In this document: positions 6,244 through 13,592 of the stretch, piece after piece | Layout of the letters: each line of letters opens with the position of its first letter | Position numbering within the stretch: the stretch's first letter is position 1 | NCBI GenBank assembly: GCA_038202665.1 | Contig: JBBRES010000046.1 | Coordinates: 1 to 14,490, forward strand | Reading direction: 5' to 3' | Length of the DNA stretch: 14,490 bases | Origin: Kapaibacterium sp038202665 | GTDB taxonomy: Bacteria > Bacteroidota > Ignavibacteria > Kapaibacteriales > Kapaibacteriaceae | The notes under the pieces: model-generated | Databases searched by the model: none | Told to the model about the DNA's origin: nothing | What the model saw: the letters and a program-made list of their open reading frames with translations, nothing else | Translations under genes and position numbers: made by a program

Positions 6244-8340
6244 ATGCTCCGATGGAGTTTCCTACTGACATTGACTCTCTGCAGCGCGCAACTTGTGTAT
6301 GCGCAGTTGCCGTCTGTCTATCGCGATGATTTCGATGGAAGCACGCAAACATTCCCCGCTCGACGCTCAGACATGGTGCAGACCAACGTCGAAAGCGGAT
6401 CGTTCGTCGTTGATAAGTTCGCCGGTGATAACGATTGGTTTACGTGGACCGAGACGTTCTTTGATCCGTTGAAGGATTACGAGATCGAGGCGAAGATCAC
6501 GATGCTGAGCGGACAGTTAGAAGGTGCGTGCGGCATTCTCTTCGGCGGCTCCAATGCGAACAACTGCTACTACTTCGCAATGCGTCCGAATGGAACTGTT
6601 CGACTGAGTTCATTCGTAAACGGACAACCAATTCCGATTACCGATTGGATGTCTGCGTCGATGATCAAAGGCTGGAATGAAGCGTACACGCTTACCGTAG
6701 CAAAACATGGCCGCACGCTCACGTTGTCTGTGAATGGCGCCGTTGTTGTTGCACGCGAGCCACTGCAAATCACGGGCTTCTTTCTTGGGTTGTACGCGTC
6801 TAGGCGCATTCGATTTGCCGTAGACTATCTTGAACTACGACAAGACTTACCACCGATGCGGATTGTAAAGGGATTCAATCCCGACGTTAAGCCGGAGCGC
6901 CTCGGCCCAAACATCAACTCACAAGCCGCAGAGAAGGCGCCCCTCGTGTCACCCGACGGCAAGACACTCTACGTTGTACGACAAGATCACCCGGGCAATG
7001 TTGGTGGTGGAAGAGGCGACGATATCTGGACGTCTACGATGCAGCCCGACGGGAAATGGGGCCCGCTCATGAACTTCGGTCGTCCAGTGAATAATCAAGG
7101 CTCGAACGCCGTCATCTCGGTGTCACCGGACAACAACTCGCTCGTTGTTATGAGCACCTACTATCCGAATGGTGCTCCTTCTGGCAACGGCTTTTCGATG
7201 ACTGTTCGCACAGACTCAAGCTGGATTGTCCCACGGACGATGAACATTCAGAACTTCTACAATCGAAACATCTTTCAAGAAGCAAGCATGTCGCCCGATG
7301 GGAAGGCCCTTGTCACGGCCGTTCAGCGAGACGATTCGTTTGGCGACAAAGATCTGTATGTGTCGTTTCTTCGCGACGATGACTCATGGACGGAACCCAA
7401 GAACATGGGACCTGTGGTCAACACCATCTTCGGCGAGATCGGTCCGTTCATTGCAGCAGATGGGCGAACAATGTATTACTCCACACCTGGAAAAAGAGGC
7501 TTTGGTTCGGCCGATATTTTTGTAACGCGCCGCTTAGATGATACGTGGTTGAAATGGTCGGAGCCCGAGAACATTGGTCCTGGCATCAACACCAAAAACT
7601 GGGATGCATACTTTGTCGTAACAGCAGATGGGAAGTGGGCGTACTTCTGTGCCGGTGGACTCGAAGGAGATCTCGACATCTTTCGAATCCCACTTCCAGA
7701 AGGTGCGCGGCCCACTCCAGTTATTCTCGTCAAGGGGCAAGTGTTCGACGCCCGAACAAAAAAGAAGCTCGCTGCCAACATTCGATATGAAACACTTGCA
7801 GACGGGAAAGAAGCGGGCATCGCGCGATCCAATCCTCGCACGGGAGAATACAAAATCGTTTTGCCGAGTGGTAGTGAGTTCGGATTCCGAGCCGAGGCGC
7901 CCGGCTACTATCCCGTAAGCGATAACCTGAGTACGAAAGATCTTACCGAGTACAAAGAGATAGACCGTGATCTCTACCTCGAGCCTCTTGACGTCGGCAG
8001 AACAATCCGCATTAACAACTTGTTTTTTGATTTCGGAAAATGGGACATTAGACCTGAATCAGACCCCGATTTGAACCGTCTTGTTGCTCTGCTTCTGAAG
8101 AATCCAACGATGCGTATTCAGTTGAGCGGACACACCGATGACGTAGGCTCTGATAGAGACAATGTTACCCTCTCTGAGAAACGAGCATTATCCGTCTTGC
8201 AGTATTTGACCAACAAAGGCATCTCCACGTCGCGTCTCACATCGAAAGGTTTTGGTAAATCAAAACCCATCGCTAAGAACAAAACAGACGAAGGCCGGCA
8301 GCGCAATCGCCGCGTAGAATTCACCATCGTGCAAGTGTGA
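6244..8340 (+). CDS. Outer-membrane OmpA-family protein with ConA-like and PD40 propeller domains (PorE-like)
   Basis: The 698-residue product has a signal peptide (1-20, cut near VYA-Q) and four regions. Residues 27-200 look like a concanavalin A/LamG-type beta sandwich (FDGSTQTFPARR, GILFGGSNANNCYYFAM, LSVNGAVVV). Residues 230-485 are a PD40/WD40-like propeller, with SPDGK or related turns at 236, 294, 350, 405 and 460. Residues 494-580 resemble a carboxypeptidase-regulatory-like domain (VKGQVFDARTKKKLAANIRY, FGFRAEAPGYYP). Residues 588-697 are an OmpA C-terminal domain with SGHTDDVG, KRALSV and NRRVEF, which bind peptidoglycan; the usual Asp and Arg (R647) are present. The propeller-CRD-OmpA order is that of PorE, a T9SS component, but PorE begins with TPR repeats, which are absent here. 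It could also be a general envelope protein. It follows the three-helix membrane protein by 3 nt. Confidence 0.85.
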   Translation: MLRWSFLLTLTLCSAQLVYAQLPSVYRDDFDGSTQTFPARRSDMVQTNVESGSFVVDKFAGDNDWFTWTETFFDPLKDYEIEAKITMLSGQLEGACGILFGGSNANNCYYFAMRPNGTVRLSSFVNGQPIPITDWMSASMIKGWNEAYTLTVAKHGRTLTLSVNGAVVVAREPLQITGFFLGLYASRRIRFAVDYLELRQDLPPMRIVKGFNPDVKPERLGPNINSQAAEKAPLVSPDGKTLYVVRQDHPGNVGGGRGDDIWTSTMQPDGKWGPLMNFGRPVNNQGSNAVISVSPDNNSLVVMSTYYPNGAPSGNGFSMTVRTDSSWIVPRTMNIQNFYNRNIFQEASMSPDGKALVTAVQRDDSFGDKDLYVSFLRDDDSWTEPKNMGPVVNTIFGEIGPFIAADGRTMYYSTPGKRGFGSADIFVTRRLDDTWLKWSEPENIGPGINTKNWDAYFVVTADGKWAYFCAGGLEGDLDIFRIPLPEGARPTPVILVKGQVFDARTKKKLAANIRYETLADGKEAGIARSNPRTGEYKIVLPSGSEFGFRAEAPGYYPVSDNLSTKDLTEYKEIDRDLYLEPLDVGRTIRINNLFFDFGKWDIRPESDPDLNRLVALLLKNPTMRIQLSGHTDDVGSDRDNVTLSEKRALSVLQYLTNKGISTSRLTSKGFGKSKPIAKNKTDEGRQRNRRVEFTIVQV

Positions 8341-8349
8341 TTTCCTGAG

Positions 8350-8357
8350 TATGTTCG
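8350..8357 (+). promoter_or_regulatory. Weak candidate promoter element (TAnnTTCG) before the FG-GAP gene
   Basis: TATGTTCG differs in one base from the TAnnTTTG consensus and lies 36 nt before the ATG at 8394, at the right distance for a short leader. It sits in the only non-coding stretch (53 nt) between the PorE-like gene and the FG-GAP gene. No -33 TTG is visible, so this is a guess by position; read-through from upstream is equally possible. Confidence 0.25.
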
Positions 8358-8393
8358 TGGCTGTTACCAACACACAACTGTGCGAGTACGGTC

Positions 8394-11300
8394 ATGCATT
8401 ATGCTCTTTGCCTCCTTCTTCTCCTTGCCACCCTCCCACTCTCTGCACGCGTTGATACAGTACGTGCAGACGATGGTTCCTATAAGCAGGTGAACACTGC
8501 ACGCACGGCGTGGGAAGAGTCTGTGATTCTTGCACCAGGCGGACCCTGCGTGGTGAAGAACATTCAGATCTACTACGCCGGTGGCATCGGCACAGACACG
8601 GTCTTCGTGACAGGCGATGCAGCCGAAGGCTCTATTCCTCCTACGCAATACAGCTGGCCATACAACACACTTATTGGTCCGATAGCTGTAGATGTGAAGG
8701 CGGCAGGGTGGAAAGATGTGGACGTCTCTGCGTCGGATCTTCACCTTGGTGGATTCGATCGCGTTGTAATCCAACACCGCACGTATTCCGGAAAGCCGTT
8801 GTTCGGACAAGATGCGAGTAGAAGCGGGAATAGTTTTTACTTCGACCCCACCACACCGAACGCCAACTTCTACAACATTCCGGGCATTTTTTACGTGTCG
8901 GCGGGCGACTATATGGTGCGCGTTGTCGTGGAGTACTCCTACCCTGCACCCAGCAAGGGTTCTGCTCTTCCACCTCCTCCGTCTCTTACCGACGTTACGA
9001 TTGACGCGGGCATCGTCGACGCAACCGGAGGCGTGCTTCGATCCGACCTTGCAACGGCTGTTGATTGGGATGGAGATGGATACGACGACCTCGCCATTGG
9101 AACACAGTTCTTTCATAACGAAGGCGATGCAACATTCAAGAGAGTGACCTTGCCAATAAGCGGCAGCGGCAGCGTTTGGGCAGATGTCGACAACGATGGA
9201 GACCAAGATGCATTTGCAGTGAATGGATGGGGCAACGACAAACTTTGGCGTAATGATGGCGGCGGATCTTTTACCGATATCACTGCCCAGTCGAAAATCT
9301 TGAACAATGCACCAACTGTGACGCCATTGTGGTTCGACATGGATCATGACGGCGATGTCGATCTCTTTATAGCGAATGGCCGAAAAGAAGAGAACGGTCA
9401 AGAGACCTACTATCAAGACAGACTTTTTCGAAACAATGGAAGCGGCGTCTTCGAAGACATCACTGCGGCATCAGCCATCGCCGCCGCAGAACCCGCACCC
9501 TACTTTGATTGCTGGGCGGCCTCGCTCTGTGACTATAACAATGATGGGTGGACAGATATCTTCGTTGCCACCTATCGGCTTGCGCCAGACCGACTCTATA
9601 AGAACAATGGCAACGGTACGTTTACTGAGGTGTCTCGCACAACAACGGTGATTGGCCTACCTACCGCCGATCCATCTACGTTTGGCCATGGCATGGGTAG
9701 CGACTGGGGAGACTGGAATAATGATGGCTATGTAGACCTTGCTGTTGGAAATCTGGGGCATCCAGATTGGCGCGCATCCGTTTCGAATCCCTCGCTGCTG
9801 TACGTCAACAACGGTCCACCATCGTGGACGTTTTCCGAACGGCACTCACAAGTTGGCGTCAAGTTCTACGAGATGAACGCAGGCATGGCATGGGCAGATC
9901 TTGATCTTGACGGCAACCTCGATCTCTGGCACGGGCAGATAGCATACGAAGCATACGGTGCGGGCGCCACGCGTAATGCGCGATTGTACATGAATCAAGG
10001 TCCAACAGAGAACTACCGCCTGATCGATCGAACGTGGGAACTTGGTGCGCGCATTCACGGCGCGTGGACGGCCATCCGATTCGACTATGATCGCGATGGT
10101 GATGTTGATCTTCTCTGCGCATCGGGCACGGAAAATGTTCGGCTGTTCCGAAATGATATGCCGGCAACAGGATCGAGTCTTACGCTTCGACTTTCAACAA
10201 CCGCTGCGGCAACACCACGAGACGCTTATGGTGCTCGCGTGAATGTGTACAGTGGGACACGCATGTTCACGCGGCAATTGCCAGGGTCGTCCGTTGGTGG
10301 GCGTTGCTCGCAGCATAGTCGAGATTTGTTTTTTGGGCTTGGCACATCCACCAGCGTCGATAGTTGCATTGTCGTTTGGCCGAATGGAGATCGCAAGGCG
10401 CTTGCGAATCTTACACTCAATCGGACCTACGACGTTCGCAACGATGGAACTACCATGCAAGCGATGGCGCATACACGAGTGCGACTCGTCTCACCATCCA
10501 CCGGTTCTATCGACCATCCCGATGCTATCACTCTCCAATGGGCGCGCGCTAGTAGCACCGCCACCTATGACGTACAGGTCTCGCAATCAAACAGCTTCGC
10601 ATCGTTGATCGAAGATCGTAGTGCAATAACAACAACGTCTCTTCCGCTCACAACACTACCGAAGGGCGCTACCATCTATTGGCGGGTACGCGGTAAAGAA
10701 GGTGCTTCGCAAAGTCAATGGTCTGCTCCGTGGTCATTCACCATTGGCAGACCTGCACCACTTGCTGTAACGACGGTAACTCCAATCCATCGAGACTCCG
10801 CCGTACTAACCAAGGCTACGTTTACGTGGACGCACGCACAGTATGTTGGGGGTATGACGTATGCGACGTTGTATGATGTCGAGATTTCTACCTCGTCAAA
10901 CTTTTCGGGTGAGCTCATCACGCGCACAGCCTTGACAGACACAACAATTGGCCCGATCGATCTTCAGCCAACAACAACCTATTACTGGAGAGCACGCGGC
11001 GCCAATGGTTTGGCAACAGGCGCGTGGTCTGCCGTTGCAATGTTTACAACGTACGGCGCACCTCGGTCGCGCGATCTACTGTCGCCCCTCGATAAGGCAA
11101 CAGCCGTGAACATCCGCCCTACATGCACATGGCAGAAGGATCCTTGGGCAGACTCCTATACCGTAGAGCTCGACACCATGGCCGACTTCTCTACACCGTT
11201 CCGAAAGAACAGCAACGGCACGTCGCTCGTGATTCTCCCTGCCTTGAAATACGGCAAGCTCTATCATTGGCACGTGCAAGGAAAGAATCTCGTTGGCGCC

Positions 11301-11639
11301 GGCGCATGGAGCCCAACGTGGACATTTACAACGGGCGTCTCGACTGGCGTTGCAACAGCCGACGAAGCGTACGATTCTCCATGCTCGATCTCATCCATCA
11401 GCCCGTCACCCATCACCACCGCTTGTACAATCGTGGTACACCTTGCTTCTGCAGACCGAGTGCGTATTCGCATCCTTGATCTACAGGGCAGCATGGTGGC
11501 CGAGGTCTATCAGGGTTCACTTGATGCCGGCTCGCACGCAATTGCGTGGAATGCGGCGATGGTCGCATCTGGTAGCTATACCATGGACGTGGAGCACAGA
11601 TACGGCCACAGCACAGCGCCCCTGCTCATCGTGCGATAA
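8394..11639 (+). CDS. Large secreted FG-GAP/ASPIC-UnbV (CRTAC1-like) protein with FN3 repeats and T9SS sorting domain
   Basis: The 1081-residue product starts with a signal peptide (MHYALCLLLLLATLPLSA). Residues 21-185 are an unassigned beta-rich domain. Seven calcium-loop motifs of the FG-GAP/VCBS type follow, at 224 (DWDGDGYDD), 264 (DVDNDGDQD), 315, 380, 440, 502 and 564, which is the number expected for one complete seven-bladed propeller. Residues 605-685 match the ASPIC/UnbV domain (AYGARVNVYSG, FFGLGTSTSVDSCIVVWPNGD). Three FN3-like repeats lie at about 695-785, 790-887 and 890-981, each with a Y-x-W-R/H-V/A-x-G strand and a W-S strand. The end (SSISPSPITTACTIVV to PLLIVR) is a T9SS type A sorting domain. 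It is probably a calcium-stabilised surface protein that binds other surfaces or polymers; no catalytic site is recognised. The long minus-strand open frame across its 5' third is a shadow. Confidence 0.9.
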   Translation: MHYALCLLLLLATLPLSARVDTVRADDGSYKQVNTARTAWEESVILAPGGPCVVKNIQIYYAGGIGTDTVFVTGDAAEGSIPPTQYSWPYNTLIGPIAVDVKAAGWKDVDVSASDLHLGGFDRVVIQHRTYSGKPLFGQDASRSGNSFYFDPTTPNANFYNIPGIFYVSAGDYMVRVVVEYSYPAPSKGSALPPPPSLTDVTIDAGIVDATGGVLRSDLATAVDWDGDGYDDLAIGTQFFHNEGDATFKRVTLPISGSGSVWADVDNDGDQDAFAVNGWGNDKLWRNDGGGSFTDITAQSKILNNAPTVTPLWFDMDHDGDVDLFIANGRKEENGQETYYQDRLFRNNGSGVFEDITAASAIAAAEPAPYFDCWAASLCDYNNDGWTDIFVATYRLAPDRLYKNNGNGTFTEVSRTTTVIGLPTADPSTFGHGMGSDWGDWNNDGYVDLAVGNLGHPDWRASVSNPSLLYVNNGPPSWTFSERHSQVGVKFYEMNAGMAWADLDLDGNLDLWHGQIAYEAYGAGATRNARLYMNQGPTENYRLIDRTWELGARIHGAWTAIRFDYDRDGDVDLLCASGTENVRLFRNDMPATGSSLTLRLSTTAAATPRDAYGARVNVYSGTRMFTRQLPGSSVGGRCSQHSRDLFFGLGTSTSVDSCIVVWPNGDRKALANLTLNRTYDVRNDGTTMQAMAHTRVRLVSPSTGSIDHPDAITLQWARASSTATYDVQVSQSNSFASLIEDRSAITTTSLPLTTLPKGATIYWRVRGKEGASQSQWSAPWSFTIGRPAPLAVTTVTPIHRDSAVLTKATFTWTHAQYVGGMTYATLYDVEISTSSNFSGELITRTALTDTTIGPIDLQPTTTYYWRARGANGLATGAWSAVAMFTTYGAPRSRDLLSPLDKATAVNIRPTCTWQKDPWADSYTVELDTMADFSTPFRKNSNGTSLVILPALKYGKLYHWHVQGKNLVGAGAWSPTWTFTTGVSTGVATADEAYDSPCSISSISPSPITTACTIVVHLASADRVRIRILDLQGSMVAEVYQGSLDAGSHAIAWNAAMVASGSYTMDVEHRYGHSTAPLLIVR

Positions 11640-11674
11640 CTGCCTCCATAGGATTGCGTAGTTTGCGCGCCACT

Positions 11675-12619
11675 ATGCCACGTATCCTGATCACCGGCGG
11701 TGCCGGCTTCCTCGGATCGCACTTATGCGATCGGTTCATTGCAGAAGGCTTTCACGTCGTCTGCATGGACAACTTCATTACGGGCTCTCCAGAGAACATC
11801 GCCCACCTGATTGGTCATGAGCGATTCACGCTGATCAAGCATGATGTATCAATGTACATGTACGTTGCGGGAAGCTTGGACTACGTCCTCCATTTCGCCT
11901 CGCCCGCCTCTCCGTTCGACTACCTCAAGTATCCCATCCAAACACTCAAAGTTGGATCACTCGGAACGCATAATGCGCTTGGCTTAGCCAAGGCAAAGAA
12001 TGCACGCTTCTTGCTTGCTTCGACGAGCGAGGTCTATGGAGATCCGCTTATCCACCCGCAGCCAGAATCGTATTGGGGAAATGTGAATCCTGTAGGGATA
12101 CGCGGTGTGTATGACGAGGCAAAACGATTTGCTGAGGCTATCACGATGGCCTACCATCGATATCACGGCGTTGAAACACGGATTATTCGAATCTTCAACA
12201 CCTACGGTCCGCGTATGCGCGTAGAGGACGGTCGAGCAATTCCCGCCTTCATGAGCCAGGCTCTTCGCGGCGAAAACGTTACGGTCTTTGGCGATGGATC
12301 TCAAACGCGTTCTGTTTGTTATGTAGACGACCTGGTCGAAGGCATCTATCGACTTCTGTTGTCGGACATCTCAGATCCGGTGAACATTGGGAATCCGGAC
12401 GAGATTACCATGAAGGGACTTGCAGAAGAGATCATTGCGTTAACGGATTCATCGAGCAAGATCATTCATACGGAACTCCCGCAAGACGATCCTAAAGTGC
12501 GCCAACCCGACATTACGATCGCACGGGAGAAGCTCGGATGGCAACCACACGTACAGCGACTCGAGGGTCTCGAGCGGACGCTCGTCTATTTCCGTTCAGC
12601 TCTTCACGTTCTTGAGTAA
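11675..12619 (+). CDS. uxs: UDP-glucuronate decarboxylase (UDP-xylose synthase), extended SDR family
   Basis: This cytoplasmic NAD-dependent enzyme converts UDP-glucuronate to UDP-xylose for surface polysaccharide or glycoprotein. The product is 314 residues, normal for single-domain bacterial forms. Seen: the Rossmann motif GGAGFLG at 8-14, FASPASPFDYLKYP typical of the UXS group, the active-site stretch STSEVYG at 116-122 (T117, E119), YDEAK with catalytic Y146 and K150, IFNTYGPRM, and DDPKVRQPDI with R276, which matches the arginine used in decarboxylation. The family usually has (C/S)YDEGKR where this protein reads VYDEAKR, a mild change. I start at ATG 11675 (MPRILITGGAGFLG); the TTG at 11654 would add seven residues ahead of the Rossmann strand. 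No Shine-Dalgarno is evident. The stop overlaps the CDF start by one base. Confidence 0.93.
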   Translation: MPRILITGGAGFLGSHLCDRFIAEGFHVVCMDNFITGSPENIAHLIGHERFTLIKHDVSMYMYVAGSLDYVLHFASPASPFDYLKYPIQTLKVGSLGTHNALGLAKAKNARFLLASTSEVYGDPLIHPQPESYWGNVNPVGIRGVYDEAKRFAEAITMAYHRYHGVETRIIRIFNTYGPRMRVEDGRAIPAFMSQALRGENVTVFGDGSQTRSVCYVDDLVEGIYRLLLSDISDPVNIGNPDEITMKGLAEEIIALTDSSSKIIHTELPQDDPKVRQPDITIAREKLGWQPHVQRLEGLERTLVYFRSALHVLE

Positions 12620-13584
12620 TGGCTACCCTGCGGACCTTATTCCGTAGAAGCACACCAGAGTATGCTTCTGCGATGTCCATGGTCGCCTGCGCCCTTCTTG
12701 CGGGTGGCAGCATCATTCTAGGTGCCATCCAACACTCGCTTATTCTTCAGACGAATGGACTGATCTCGGTCATCGACATCGGCAACTCGATGCTCTTCCT
12801 TGCCGCCGTGCGCCGTTCCATGCGCAATGCCGACATGCGCTTCAACTACGGATATGGCAAGTACGAGAGTCTTGCCATTCTTGCGAGCGCTACACTCCTG
12901 ATCGTCCTGACGGCATATACCTTGGGAGAGGCGTGGACGATGTTTAGTAGGCCGTCTCCGAAGCAGAACACGCTGATTGTTGTTGCATGGAGCATCGCAT
13001 CGTTCCTCGTGATGCGTTGGAATACACGTCAACTCACACGCTATGCAGATCGGTTCCACATGCCCATGCTTCGGTACGATGCAGAGCTGTGGCGTTTGGA
13101 TTCATGGTTGGAGATAGGAGTAATCTTATCGCTCCTTGTTGGCGGCGTACTCTTGTCGATGGCACAAGTGTCGCTCGCACGAACGGTAGATGGTATTGCG
13201 TCGGTGCTTCTATTGGTTGTATCTCTGAAAGTGCCACTCACTCATGGTCGAGAAGCGATCAAGCAGTTGTTAGATCGAACGTTGCCCGACTCAATGCAGT
13301 TCGAGATCCTTGCCATTATTGCAGAGAATTTCACGCACATGTGTGAGTTCAAAGGGGTGCACACGCGCCAAAGCGGCAAGGACATTTTTATCGAGATCGA
13401 TCTTGTGATGCCGTACGATTATACGCTCGAGCACTTGTATCAACTTGAGCGACAGATCTTAGAACGACTTCATGAGAAGTTCCCTACGGCCGTACCTCGC
13501 GTGTACGTCACACCGTGCGATCGCAATTGCATTCGCGACGGCGTGACGCATTGCCCCATTAAACTAGCAGCAGGCCGCTCTTAG
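12619..13584 (+). CDS. Divergent cation diffusion facilitator (CDF) family transporter
   Basis: CDF proteins export divalent metals such as Zn, Fe or Mn in exchange for protons. The 321-residue product has about six membrane segments (near 18-37, 43-65, 82-104, 116-134, 163-184, 190-207), the family signature FNYGYGKYESLA at 75-86, and a C-terminal cytoplasmic domain (FIEIDLVMPYDYTLEHLYQLERQI). Against E. coli YiiP, the helix 2 motif DSLVD reads ISVID (49-53) and the helix 5 motif HYQSD reads LWRLD (157-161). Only D53 and D161 of the four usual transport-site ligands remain, so its substrate or function may differ. The C-terminus carries three cysteines and a histidine (C300, C304, H311, C312), not part of a standard CDF domain. 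ATG overlaps the preceding stop (TAATG), so it is probably cotranslated with the UXS gene. Its TAG overlaps the convergent OmpA gene stop. Confidence 0.85.
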   Translation: MATLRTLFRRSTPEYASAMSMVACALLAGGSIILGAIQHSLILQTNGLISVIDIGNSMLFLAAVRRSMRNADMRFNYGYGKYESLAILASATLLIVLTAYTLGEAWTMFSRPSPKQNTLIVVAWSIASFLVMRWNTRQLTRYADRFHMPMLRYDAELWRLDSWLEIGVILSLLVGGVLLSMAQVSLARTVDGIASVLLLVVSLKVPLTHGREAIKQLLDRTLPDSMQFEILAIIAENFTHMCEFKGVHTRQSGKDIFIEIDLVMPYDYTLEHLYQLERQILERLHEKFPTAVPRVYVTPCDRNCIRDGVTHCPIKLAAGRS

Positions 13585-13592
13585 CGCGGCTT
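13572..13592. terminator. Possible short bidirectional hairpin at convergent gene ends
   Basis: GCCGC (13574-13578) pairs with GCGGC (13586-13590), extended by a G-T and an A-T pair, with a 7-base loop that holds both stop codons. T-rich bases follow on the plus side (TTCTTTAC), and little on the minus side. There is no room for another terminator between the two convergent genes, so this is the best candidate, but the stem is short. Confidence 0.35.

Noticed and set aside
8364..9416. Open frame of 350 codons on the minus strand
   Set aside because: It lies wholly against the signal peptide and propeller part of the FG-GAP gene, whose plus-strand reading shows seven regular motifs. The minus-strand protein is rich in Cys, His and Val without any recognisable domain or ordered pattern.
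11659..11665. TAGTTTG as a promoter for the UXS gene
   Set aside because: The spacer between TA and TTTG is one base instead of two, and it is only 9 nt from the ATG, too close for a normal leader.
11654..11674. TTG start seven codons before the UXS ATG
   Set aside because: The Rossmann strand normally begins within the first few residues, which fits ATG 11675, and the TTG has no ribosome-binding site.
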